From positions 1 through 48,934 of the forward strand of contig CAIQIZ010000002.1 of assembly GCA_903872035.1 (NCBI GenBank): a stretch of 48,934 bases of DNA. The letters are read 5' to 3'. Under the pieces are notes generated by a model that was not told the origin of the DNA, did no database searches, and saw only the letters and a list, made by a program, of their open reading frames with translations. Positions 18,316 to 27,314 of the stretch are shown here, piece by piece. Position 1 is the stretch's first letter. The number at the start of each line of letters is the position of its first letter. This DNA is from an uncultured bacterium (lineage in GTDB: Bacteria > Patescibacteriota > Minisyncoccia > Phycocordibacterales > PALSA-1337). Made by a program: the position numbers and the translations under genes.

Positions 18316-19655
18316 TGAAGTTTTCTATTCAAGCGAAGGTTGCTGGCGGTAGAGCCCGCGCTGGAATAATTGAGACATCGCATGGCTTGATCGAAACGCC
18401 AGCTTTTATTCCGGTGGCTACTAAGGCTACGATAAAATCTCTGACGCCAGAGCTCGTCCGTGACGCGGTCGGGGCGCAAGCGGTCTTGGCAAATACGTAT
18501 CACCTGTATCTTCAACCCGGAACTGAAATACTCGAAAAAGCCGGTGGCTTGGGCAAGTTTATGAATTGGTCAAAACCGACGTTCACCGACTCTGGTGGAT
18601 TTCAAGCATTTTCACTTGGCAGCAACGGTTTGGGTCGGAAGTCGAAGATCAATAAAGAAGGAGGGAGCAGGCGCCCAGAAGGGCGAAGCGGTGGAGCAAA
18701 GGAGGAAGCAGGAAGAAGTGCGACGGACAATGACATATCAGAACAAATTCCCATGGCGGTTGTGAGTGAAGATGGTGTTGCTTTCAAATCGATCATGGAC
18801 GGCTCTAGCCACATGTTCACTCCAGAAAGATCAATCGAAATACAGCATTCCATTGGTGCTGATATCATATTCGCCTTCGATGAGTGTCTGTTACCGGCGG
18901 AGTCTTATGAACGACAAAAAGCTGCTGTCGAAAGGACAACCAGGTGGGCAAAGAGGTGCTTAAATTTCCATGCGAGAGCTGGGAGAACAAGTACTTCAGC
19001 GGAAACTTTCGGAGGCCGAAGAGGCCGAGAAGTAGACGCGGCGACAGCAGTCGCCGACGTCGGTTCCGCGGAAGTACTTGGTCTTCCAGCTCTCTTCGGA
19101 ATCGTCCAAGGCGGCCGCCACGAAGACTTGCGCCGCCTAAGTGCACAACAAATCTCCGCTATGGACTTTGATGGTTTCGGGATCGGTGGTTCTTTCGACA
19201 AAGAAGATATTGGCACAGCCGTTGGCTGGGTCTCTGATGAATTACCTGAAGGGAAGCCGCGCCACCTCCTAGGTATTGGCAGCGAACCTGCTGATCTGAT
19301 CCTTGGCATTGAAAATGGTATGGATACTTTTGATTGTGTCGCACCCGCCAGGATCGCTAGGAATGGCGCCGCTTACGTCAGCTCGGACGGAAAAGGTAAA
19401 TCCACAATCAATCTCACCAACGCCGAATTTGTCAGCGATTTTTCACCACTCGATCGTTCTTGTAAATGTTATACATGCACAAATTACACTCGTGCGTACC
19501 TTTCTCATTTGTTTCGTGCGAAAGAAATGTTGGCTGCCACTTTGGTTACCATTCATAATCTCTATTTTGTCGTCAATCTAGTGAAGCAGGCCAGGGAAGC
19601 CATAATCGATGGAAAGTTTCCTCAGTTCAAAGAAAAGTTTTTTCAGTCGCGCTAG
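18315..19655 (+). CDS. tgt: tRNA-guanine transglycosylase, with two in-frame insertions
   Basis: TPAFIPVATKATIKSLTPE, PTFTDSGGFQAFSLG, ALFGIVQGG, FDGFGIGGSF, MDTFDCVAPARIARNG, CKCYTCTNYTRAYLSHL. ATG overlaps the upstream stop (TAATG). Confidence 0.93.
   Translation: MKFSIQAKVAGGRARAGIIETSHGLIETPAFIPVATKATIKSLTPELVRDAVGAQAVLANTYHLYLQPGTEILEKAGGLGKFMNWSKPTFTDSGGFQAFSLGSNGLGRKSKINKEGGSRRPEGRSGGAKEEAGRSATDNDISEQIPMAVVSEDGVAFKSIMDGSSHMFTPERSIEIQHSIGADIIFAFDECLLPAESYERQKAAVERTTRWAKRCLNFHARAGRTSTSAETFGGRRGREVDAATAVADVGSAEVLGLPALFGIVQGGRHEDLRRLSAQQISAMDFDGFGIGGSFDKEDIGTAVGWVSDELPEGKPRHLLGIGSEPADLILGIENGMDTFDCVAPARIARNGAAYVSSDGKGKSTINLTNAEFVSDFSPLDRSCKCYTCTNYTRAYLSHLFRAKEMLAATLVTIHNLYFVVNLVKQAREAIIDGKFPQFKEKFFQSR
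18974..19094. repeat. Palindromic element in-frame inside tgt
   Basis: Arms 18974-19002 and 19066-19094 match as inverted repeats at 26/29 positions (GAGAGCTGGgAGAaCAAGTACTTCaGCGG); inner hairpins TTCGG-agg-CCGAA and CGGCGAC-agca-GTCGCCG (19039-19056). Confidence 0.85.
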
Positions 19656-19784
19656 ATATGAAATCATTTATTACCGTTTGACTAGTTGCCTTTTGCTTTT
19701 TCTTTCTGATAAAATACTCGCACCTGTCGAAATCTAAACGCCTGATAGTTAAATTATCAGTCAGTAATTGTATTTGAAAAAGTT

Positions 19785-20141
19785 ATGACAAATAATCAAA
19801 AACAAACGATCAGCCCGACCCCAAAAGTCACCCTTGATGACCTTGCTCTCATGGTCAAGAACGGCTTCGATCATATGGATAAGAAGTTCGATAAAGTAGA
19901 CGTAAGATTCGATAAGGTTGATGAAAGGCTCGATAAAGTCGAGGACAGATTAGATAAGGTCGAACAATCGGTGTATGTCCTAGATTCTCATATGAAAACT
20001 TTGGAAGTTCGAGTGGGAAAATTAGAGTATGTGTTATATGAAGAAATGAGACCGACTATGGAAACTATCCAGCTTTTATGGCGTGGACACGAGCGGCGCA
20101 TTGGAGCGCTTGAAAGAAAGACCGGATTGGCTAGGCGGTAA
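19785..20141 (+). CDS. Coiled-coil hypothetical protein with heptad repeats
   Basis: FDKVDVRFDKVDERLDKVEDRLDKVEQ 7-aa repeats. Confidence 0.65.
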   Translation: MTNNQKQTISPTPKVTLDDLALMVKNGFDHMDKKFDKVDVRFDKVDERLDKVEDRLDKVEQSVYVLDSHMKTLEVRVGKLEYVLYEEMRPTMETIQLLWRGHERRIGALERKTGLARR

Positions 20142-20162
20142 TTATTGCAGATCCGATTAGAT

Positions 20163-21203
20163 TCAAATCTCCTTCGGTTTGTAGTCATCCGGGGCTCTGT
20201 GAAGCCACCATTCAAGTTGATCTAAGGTCAGCAAGCCTTCCTGTGAGCCGATGAATTGTGCCACCGACATGGGGTTGACTGGTGCCCAAGTCAGAGCTTC
20301 TAGTGGAGTCTTGCCTAACGCTAAAGCCGCTACGAATGTAGAAGCCCAAGCATCGCCACAACCTGTTCTTTCGAAAGCCGGACGCGGATCTGGATATGTC
20401 GGCATGTGATAATAATGATCTCCGTCGAAAAGATAAGATCCACTTATGCTGTTGGTGATCGCTACTAATTTTGGTCCACGATCAGCTAGGCTTTTCATAA
20501 GGAATTTTATATCAGATTTTTCATCCATTCCAAGCAATCTTCGCGCTTCTTCCAAATTAACAACCAACAGGTCTGTGCGAGCATATATCCTCTTTAACTC
20601 CTCAAGACCCAATTTCATCTGGAAAGTTCCAGGTTGGAAACAGAGCTTTATTTTTGGATTTGCATCTAGGTAGTCGGCGATCTCCATATGATATGGCAAC
20701 GTATTTGCGGCCACTGACGTCAGGTACATCCATTTCGGCGGAAGACCATTAACGTTATAACGGCTATGGCTTAGGCGCGAATGAAAGGTCGGCGGCAGGC
20801 GGTAGTCGAATTCCGTATGATTGACCAGGATAGTGCGGTCTACATCGTACCAGAGGACGAAGTGATAGTTGGTGGGTTTGTTCTTCTGGACTCGGATAAA
20901 GGTTGTGACGACTTTGTTCCTTTGCAATTCTACCAAACAATCTCTGCCATTAAGATCATCTCCGAGATTGGAGACTAGAGCCGATTTGAGTCCGAGGCGT
21001 GCGGCCGAAACGGAAGCGTTGGCGGCATTGCCGACAGCCTTGACGACTTTTACATATTCAAAAGGGATCTTATCGCCGAATCGCATGCATAGTTCGCAGT
21101 CCTCCTTATTCAACTTGCAATTCACATGTGCGTCTTTGAGACGGATGAAAGCGTCGCTGGTGATATCGCCGATAGCCAATATGTCTATTTGCTTGCGCAA
21201 CAT
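20163..21203 (-). CDS. PfkB family carbohydrate kinase
   Basis: DILAIGDITSDAFIRL..., VGNAANASVSAARLGLKSALVSNLGDD, FERTGCGDAWASTFVAALALGK. Confidence 0.88.
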   Translation of the reverse strand: MLRKQIDILAIGDITSDAFIRLKDAHVNCKLNKEDCELCMRFGDKIPFEYVKVVKAVGNAANASVSAARLGLKSALVSNLGDDLNGRDCLVELQRNKVVTTFIRVQKNKPTNYHFVLWYDVDRTILVNHTEFDYRLPPTFHSRLSHSRYNVNGLPPKWMYLTSVAANTLPYHMEIADYLDANPKIKLCFQPGTFQMKLGLEELKRIYARTDLLVVNLEEARRLLGMDEKSDIKFLMKSLADRGPKLVAITNSISGSYLFDGDHYYHMPTYPDPRPAFERTGCGDAWASTFVAALALGKTPLEALTWAPVNPMSVAQFIGSQEGLLTLDQLEWWLHRAPDDYKPKEI

Positions 21204-21251
21204 GGGGATATTGTATCATATTTTATGTTCGTAACATGGTAGAATAGTATT

Positions 21252-22130
21252 ATGAAATCGCTCAGAGAATACATCCAAGAAGCGGCCGCCAACAAGAAGG
21301 CTATTGGTCATTTCAACATATCTACTCTCGACGGTGTTTGGGCTGTTGTCGATGCCGCCAAAGAAATGGATGTGCCAGTCATCGTCGGCGCTTCCGAAGG
21401 CGAGCGTGACTACGTTGGCCCAAAACAGATCGCCGACATCATCAAAAGTATCCGCGAGGAGCGCGGCCAACCGGTGTTCTTGAATGCTGACCACACTTAT
21501 TCATTCGATCGAGTCAAAGAAGCTATCGATGCCGGCTATGATTCTGTGATATTCGATGGTGCCAAACTCTCGCTCGAAGAAAATATCGCTGTAGCCAAGA
21601 AATGTGTCGACTATGCAAGGCAGGTCTCGCAAAAAACTGGGCGCGATATCTTGGTCGAAGGAGAGCTCGGTTTTATCGGGACTTCTTCGAAAGTGCTCGA
21701 CGCTATTCCAGAAGGTGCCGCTGTCGGTGAAGACATGATGACCAAACCGGAAGACGCGGCTCGATTCGTTTTGGAAACCGGTGTCGATCTTCTGGCGCCG
21801 GCAGTCGGCAATATTCACGGCATGATCCGTGGTGGTGATCCCGCTCTCAATATTGGGCGTGTAAAGGAGATAAATCAAGCCGTAAAGATCCCATTGGTTC
21901 TTCATGGTGCTTCTGGAAATTCAGCTGACGATATCAAAGGCACTATCCTAGGCGGTGTAGCTATAGTCCACGTCAATACCGAGCTGCGCGTCGCTTACCG
22001 TAGCGGTCTTGTCAGGTCATTATCGGAAAATCCCGATGAGATCGCAGCCTACAAATATATGAGACCGGCCAAGCTCGCCATGCAGAAGACCGTAGAGGAA
22101 AAATTGCGAATTATTTCAAACTGTGTATAA
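21252..22130 (+). CDS. fba: Class II fructose-bisphosphate aldolase
   Basis: AIGHFNIST, VFLNADHTYSFDRVKEAIDAGYDSVIFDGAKL, EGELGFIGTSS, PLVLHGASG. Confidence 0.88.
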   Translation: MKSLREYIQEAAANKKAIGHFNISTLDGVWAVVDAAKEMDVPVIVGASEGERDYVGPKQIADIIKSIREERGQPVFLNADHTYSFDRVKEAIDAGYDSVIFDGAKLSLEENIAVAKKCVDYARQVSQKTGRDILVEGELGFIGTSSKVLDAIPEGAAVGEDMMTKPEDAARFVLETGVDLLAPAVGNIHGMIRGGDPALNIGRVKEINQAVKIPLVLHGASGNSADDIKGTILGGVAIVHVNTELRVAYRSGLVRSLSENPDEIAAYKYMRPAKLAMQKTVEEKLRIISNCV

Positions 22131-22138
22131 TAGCTCTC

Positions 22139-22864
22139 ATGTTGTCATTGACGATAGAAAAGCGAGATATGAAGCAAAAGCCCCAGGCTTTGCGCAAAAC
22201 CGGCAAGATTCCGGCCGTTTTTTACGGCCCTAAGGAGGCGACTACGCCGGTTATCGTCTCTACTCCTGAATTCAAGAAAGTCTGGAAAAAGGCCGGTGAA
22301 TCCTCAGTTATCATCCTCAAAGATGCTGCTGGTAATGAGCATGAAGCCCTCATCCACGAAGTAGATGTTCATCCGTTGACCAGTGAGCCTCGTCATGCTG
22401 ATTTCTATGTCATAGAAAAGGGCAAGAAGGTCCAGGTGGCCGTTCCTCTCATCTTTGCTGGTATTTCTCCGGCCGTGAAGGATAGCGGCGGTATTCTAGT
22501 TAAAGTCCGTCGCGAGATCGAGATCGAAGCTGCCCCTCGCGATCTGCCGCACGATCTTACTGTTGATATATCCAAGCTTGTCCAATTGACAGATGTTATC
22601 TTGGCCAAGGATCTTCCGTTGCCGACGGGTGTTGAATTGAAGATCAGTCCTGATGAAGTCGTTGCCTCCATCTCTGTTGCCAAGGAAGAAGTCGAAGAGG
22701 CTCCTGCTGCTATCGACATGACGGCCATCGAAGTCGAAACCAAGGGTAAGGAAGTCAAGGAAGGTGAAGCGGGGGCTGCACCGGCTGGTGGCGATGCTGG
22801 AAAGGGTGGTGATAAGGGCGACAAGAAGTCCGGCGACGCCAAAAAGCCTGCGGAGAAGAAGTAA
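22139..22864 (+). CDS. rplY: 50S ribosomal protein L25 (general stress protein Ctc type)
   Basis: ALRKTGKIPAVFYGP, EALIHEVDVHPLTSEPRHADFYVI, and a long charged C-terminal tail. Confidence 0.9.
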   Translation: MLSLTIEKRDMKQKPQALRKTGKIPAVFYGPKEATTPVIVSTPEFKKVWKKAGESSVIILKDAAGNEHEALIHEVDVHPLTSEPRHADFYVIEKGKKVQVAVPLIFAGISPAVKDSGGILVKVRREIEIEAAPRDLPHDLTVDISKLVQLTDVILAKDLPLPTGVELKISPDEVVASISVAKEEVEEAPAAIDMTAIEVETKGKEVKEGEAGAAPAGGDAGKGGDKGDKKSGDAKKPAEKK

Positions 22865-22865
22865 T

Positions 22866-23216
22866 TTAGTCCGTGTAATGCATTCCTCTCGGATGCATTT
22901 TTTGCATAACCTCTTGGAATCCGCCGCGCTTGTTTATGAGTTGTTTTGAGATACGCGCGATTATCTTCGAACTCAGGCCGGTCGCGCTAATTATGTGTTC
23001 ATAAGGTGCCGACATTAGGATCAATTCAGCGGCTTGTAATCTGCGGATACATTGTTCAAGCTCATATTTTGTCATCAGATCATCGAAAAAAGCTTTCATA
23101 AGATCGGTGTCGCGTATGACCATAAAAGCGTCAATTAATCGCTGACTGTCAATCGTGTTCCAATTGACAAAGTTCGGATCCGGTATAGGTTTTTGTCTTT
23201 TTCGAAAATATTTCAT
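22866..23216 (-). CDS. TrpR-like / YerC-type putative DNA-binding protein
   Basis: FFDDLMTKYELEQCIRRLQAAELILMSAPYEHIISATGLSSKIIARISKQL matches the Trp-repressor-like HTH layout. Confidence 0.75.
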   Translation of the reverse strand: MKYFRKRQKPIPDPNFVNWNTIDSQRLIDAFMVIRDTDLMKAFFDDLMTKYELEQCIRRLQAAELILMSAPYEHIISATGLSSKIIARISKQLINKRGGFQEVMQKMHPRGMHYTD

Positions 23217-23384
23217 ATGTCGAATGCCATTTTATGACGAAGAAGAAATCACTGCAATCTACCTTTTGCGATTGGGCGAAAAGTTTTGGACAGAAAATTC
23301 AATTAAGTTGCAACTTTGATTCTGTAGTTTTCATGTAGATTTATGCGTTTTTTGACACGGCTAGGGGCTGCTCTGTCGACTCAA

Positions 23385-23488
23385 CGCACTTTACATATGT
23401 AAAGTAAGCAACCAGAAAATATCGAACTAAAATACGAAGCCTTACTTTACTTATGTAAAGTTGGTTCAAACTGACATAGGTATCCCCC
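23385..23488. repeat. Composite paired-palindrome element, copy 1
   Basis: ACTTTACATATGTAAAGT (23388-23405), 38 nt, ACTTTACTTATGTAAAGT (23444-23461), 3 nt, TTCAAACTGACATAGGTATCCCCC (23465-23488); same geometry as 40541-40643. Confidence 0.85.
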
Positions 23489-23705
23489 TGAGGAGCGAAA
23501 TTGCGGGCAAATCATACTCTACATATTTTCGCTGATTCTCTGGCAAAGTTGGCAAACCATCTTTGCGGAAATTTGATCGGCCTACTTAACGGTAAAGTCT
23601 AAGCGCGCCCCATTATCTGAATTAATTGAATAAATTGCCACGACGTCCTCATTGATGTCTCCTAAAAGTAAGGCACCAAAATGCGCTATAATATCTCTTT
23701 CAGTC

Positions 23706-25067
23706 ATGAAAGCAAAACAAATCAACTTAATTTTATCGACCATTTTCGTTGTGGCGGTTATCTGTTATAGCATTTCGGCGCAGGTGAACGCTCAAACTCT
23801 GACTCCGGCCCAGCGCGCGGAGCTTCAGGCCGAATTGACTCAAGTCGAGGCTGATCAAAAGCAAGCCGCCAAAGATTTGGCGAATGCTCAGGCCCAGAGC
23901 TCATCTTTGACTCGCGATATAGATGTGCTCGACGCCAAGATCAAATCGGCTCAATTGAAGATCAAACAGGAAACTTTGCTTATCCAGACTCTAGGGAATG
24001 ATATTGTTCAGAAGCAAAGTCACATCAACGATCTGGAAGATCACATTTCCAAGGGCAAAGACACCTTGGCGGTGATTTTGCGGAAAACACACGAGCTCGA
24101 CACCTATTCATTACCAGAGGTGATCCTCTCTCAAAAGACTTTGGCCGGGTTCTTCACTGACATCGATTCTTTCCAATCCGTACAGGATGGGTTGAAATCG
24201 ACTTTTGAACAATTACGTAATGATGAAGCTTCGACTACACGAGAGAAGAATTCTCTGACTGCTAGACAAAATGCGGAGATGGACGCACGGCACACCATTC
24301 AAACAGAGCAAGCCAACATTCAAACTGATCAAAAGCAACAGAAAGTCTTGCTGGCTGCCAGCAAAGGAACTGAAAAAGAAAAGACGGCATTGATAGCGCA
24401 AAAGCAGGCGCAGGCCGCGCAGATTCGTGCCAAACTATTTTCATTGCGTGATGCCGCCGCCATTCCTTTCGGTCAAGCCTTGCAATATGCCACTTTGGCT
24501 AGTCAAAAAACCGGCGTCAGGCCGGCGTATCTTCTGGCTATTCTCACTCAAGAATCAGCATTGGGAAAGAATGTCGGAGCTTGTTATGTGACCGATTTCA
24601 ATTCTGGAGCCGGTGTGAACGCTCGAACCGGAAATGCAGTTTCAAAAGTCATGAACCCGACCAGAGACATTCCGCCTTTCAAGGATATATTGAATAAGAT
24701 AGGTGGAGACCCGACCAGACAGGTAGTTTCTTGTCCGCTAGAGATAGGCTGGGGCGGAGCCATGGGACCTGCTCAATTCATCGCTTCGACTTGGGTTTTG
24801 TTCGAAGATCGCATCGCTTCATCCTTGGGAATTTCTAGTACTCCAGATCCGTGGAATCCAGCCCACGCCTTCATGGCCGCCGCTATATATCTGGGAGACC
24901 TCGGCGCTTCTGGCGGCACTTATTCATCTGAACGAAATGCTGCCTGTAAATATTATTCTGGCCGTGCTTGTGGATTGGTCAAAGGGAATACAACCTATGG
25001 CAACAGCGTAGTGGCGCAGGCCGACAATATCCAACGAACGATGATAGATCCGCTGGCGGGACTCTAG
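23706..25067 (+). CDS. Secreted coiled-coil protein with a lytic transglycosylase-like C-terminal domain
   Basis: Signal peptide MKAKQINLILSTIFVVAVICYSISAQVNAQ; long coiled coil; YLLAILTQESALGKNVG...GWGGAMGPAQFIASTWVLF (SLT/MltB-like). Confidence 0.82.
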   Translation: MKAKQINLILSTIFVVAVICYSISAQVNAQTLTPAQRAELQAELTQVEADQKQAAKDLANAQAQSSSLTRDIDVLDAKIKSAQLKIKQETLLIQTLGNDIVQKQSHINDLEDHISKGKDTLAVILRKTHELDTYSLPEVILSQKTLAGFFTDIDSFQSVQDGLKSTFEQLRNDEASTTREKNSLTARQNAEMDARHTIQTEQANIQTDQKQQKVLLAASKGTEKEKTALIAQKQAQAAQIRAKLFSLRDAAAIPFGQALQYATLASQKTGVRPAYLLAILTQESALGKNVGACYVTDFNSGAGVNARTGNAVSKVMNPTRDIPPFKDILNKIGGDPTRQVVSCPLEIGWGGAMGPAQFIASTWVLFEDRIASSLGISSTPDPWNPAHAFMAAAIYLGDLGASGGTYSSERNAACKYYSGRACGLVKGNTTYGNSVVAQADNIQRTMIDPLAGL

Positions 25068-27310
25068 ATCGTCAGTATCACCGGTATAACCATCGGTCTT
25101 TTTGCTGTCTTTTGAAGCAAGAATTTGCTCACTTCATCCGTAATAGAGTCTTTCACAAAGTCTACGTTAATAGGATTCTGCCCACGCGTGGCCTTCTCGA
25201 CCGTATCTTTAATGAGCAAACGCACCTTGTGCAGCAATTCCTGAGATTCACGGAGATAGACGAAACCACGGGAGATGATATCTGGTGATTTCTTCAAATG
25301 ACCATTCGAGGCGTTGATGATCCCAAAGACGATGAAGATACCATCTTGCGCTAAAGCTTGGCGGTCTCGGATGACCACATCTTGCACGTCGCCAACTGAG
25401 AATCCATCAACTAACATAAGTCCTGATGGGGCTTTCTCACGGAGCTTAACGATCTTGGCTCCACCATTTTGGATCTCAACCACGGAGCTATTATCTGGAA
25501 TGACCACATCTTCTTCTTTGAGTCCATTGGCTTCTTTGGCAACATCAGCATGGACGCGGAGCATGTAGTGATACCCGTGGACTGGCATGAAGAACTTCGG
25601 ACGGATCTGGCGATGTATCCAGAGTGTCTCATCGCGGTAGGCGTGACCAGTCGAGTGGACTTCAGCAGTGCGGTAGTGGATGATGCGGGCGCCTTGGCGA
25701 GAAAGATTATCTTTCAACTTCTGCACAGCACGTTCGTTTCCGGGAATGACCGAAGAAGAAAGGATGACGGTGTCGCGATTATTGAGTCTGATCTTGGTGT
25801 GAGTCTTGTTAGATATACGCATGAGCGCCGCGAATTCATCGCCTTGGGCGCCAGTAGCCAAGATGACGATCCGATCTGGCGGATAATTATCCATGTCATC
25901 ATTAGAGATGATCGTTCCATTTTTCACATGCAAAAGTCCGAGATGCTTGCAGATCTCGATGTTGGACTTCAGACTGCGTCCCTCGATGACTACTTTCTTG
26001 CCATACTTTTCGGCGAATTCGGTCATCTTGAGCAGACGTTCCAGAAGCGACGAGAAGGTGGCGATGATGAGACGACCCGTGGAATTCTTGATGTATTCCT
26101 CCAAGTTCTTATGTACGGTCTTTTCTGGCACGGAGAATCCAGGGATCTCCACGTTAGTCGAGTCAGCCATGAGCATGAGCACTTTTTCGTTCTTGAAGGC
26201 TCGAGTGTATTCTGCGACCTCTTCATCGGTCGGTACTCCATCCATGTGGTCCATCTTGAGGTCGCCAGTGTGGACGATCGATCCATAAGGCGTCTCTATG
26301 ATGACTCCCATAGCATCAGGAATAGTGTGTGTGACGGAAAAGAACTTGACCTTGAGCTTACCGATGGTCACAGTCTGATTCTGTTCGACCAGTGTCATAG
26401 AAAGCTTTGGAATATGTGGAAATTCCTCTTGGCGTTTCTGGATGAGGACGGACGTCAAAAGCCTAGTGTAGATAGGTGGATTGCCTATGCGCGGCATGAT
26501 ATAGGGAATGCCTCCGGTATGGTCAAGGTGACCGTGCGTGACTATGAGGGCGCGGATCTTGTGTTGTCTCTCCTCGAGATATTTGGTGTTTGGCAGGATG
26601 TAGTCGATGCCTGGGGTATTCTCGTCCTTGAATTGGAAGCCACAGTCGATGATTATGATATCATCGCCAAATTCGATAGCAGTCATATTTCGGCCGATCT
26701 CCTCGACGCCGCCAAGAGGGATGATGCGGATACTATCAGCAGCTAAAGCCGGGATAACGTCTCCATCTTTTGCGTTAGCCACGGCGGTCATTCGGGTCGG
26801 TGCCGGACGGCCGCGTTTCATTGGGCGACCTTCTTTGCGGATGACATCCATGCGAGCGCCAGCGATATGGGCGGCATGCTTGGGCTCGACTCTCGCCGCA
26901 GATACAACTTGTCCGGATGCGACGTGCCCAGGAGCACCAACGGGCCTTACAGCGGGAGGATTCATTGGCCTTACGCCGACCGGTCGAATTCCGGATGGCA
27001 GATTAGGTCTAGTTTCAAAACGCTTTCGGGCGCCTCTACCCATGACGATACGATGGCCATTGGAAGAAGCAGGAAGGAGGGAGGAGGAAGAAGGAAGGGC
27101 AGATGTCGCAGGTCGAGAAGTGTTCGTGTTGAATTGCGGCGTTCCTCCTTCATCCTTCCTCCTAGCTCCTAGCTCCTTGTTTTCAGTGCGTAAAATCCGC
27201 GTCGGATTGTGTGGCGGGTTCGGTCGGCGACGGAAATCGAAACGAGGTCGCGGGGGATTGCCGTTGTTTCTGTTAAATTGGGGGTTTGGTTTATTGTTGT
27301 CGTTGTTCAT
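25064..27310 (-). CDS. rnj: Ribonuclease J with a long N-terminal low-complexity extension
   Basis: RIIPLGGVEEIGRNMTAIEFGDDIIIIDCGFQF, ALIVTHGHLDHTGGIPY, VHTGDLKMDH, FMPVHGYHYMLRVHADVAKEAN. Start at MNNDNNKPN. Confidence 0.9.
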   Translation of the reverse strand: MNNDNNKPNPQFNRNNGNPPRPRFDFRRRPNPPHNPTRILRTENKELGARRKDEGGTPQFNTNTSRPATSALPSSSSLLPASSNGHRIVMGRGARKRFETRPNLPSGIRPVGVRPMNPPAVRPVGAPGHVASGQVVSAARVEPKHAAHIAGARMDVIRKEGRPMKRGRPAPTRMTAVANAKDGDVIPALAADSIRIIPLGGVEEIGRNMTAIEFGDDIIIIDCGFQFKDENTPGIDYILPNTKYLEERQHKIRALIVTHGHLDHTGGIPYIMPRIGNPPIYTRLLTSVLIQKRQEEFPHIPKLSMTLVEQNQTVTIGKLKVKFFSVTHTIPDAMGVIIETPYGSIVHTGDLKMDHMDGVPTDEEVAEYTRAFKNEKVLMLMADSTNVEIPGFSVPEKTVHKNLEEYIKNSTGRLIIATFSSLLERLLKMTEFAEKYGKKVVIEGRSLKSNIEICKHLGLLHVKNGTIISNDDMDNYPPDRIVILATGAQGDEFAALMRISNKTHTKIRLNNRDTVILSSSVIPGNERAVQKLKDNLSRQGARIIHYRTAEVHSTGHAYRDETLWIHRQIRPKFFMPVHGYHYMLRVHADVAKEANGLKEEDVVIPDNSSVVEIQNGGAKIVKLREKAPSGLMLVDGFSVGDVQDVVIRDRQALAQDGIFIVFGIINASNGHLKKSPDIISRGFVYLRESQELLHKVRLLIKDTVEKATRGQNPINVDFVKDSITDEVSKFLLQKTAKRPMVIPVILTI

Positions 27311-27314
27311 GTGA

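Noticed and set aside
23388-23461. IS/MITE terminal inverted repeats with target-site duplication
   Set aside because: The palindromes are internally symmetric rather than simple TIRs, no transposase is nearby, and I could not identify a matching target duplication; kept as an unexplained element instead.
25469-26746. 425-aa plus-strand ORF
   Set aside because: Fully antisense to conserved RNase J; no recognisable family; typical shadow ORF.
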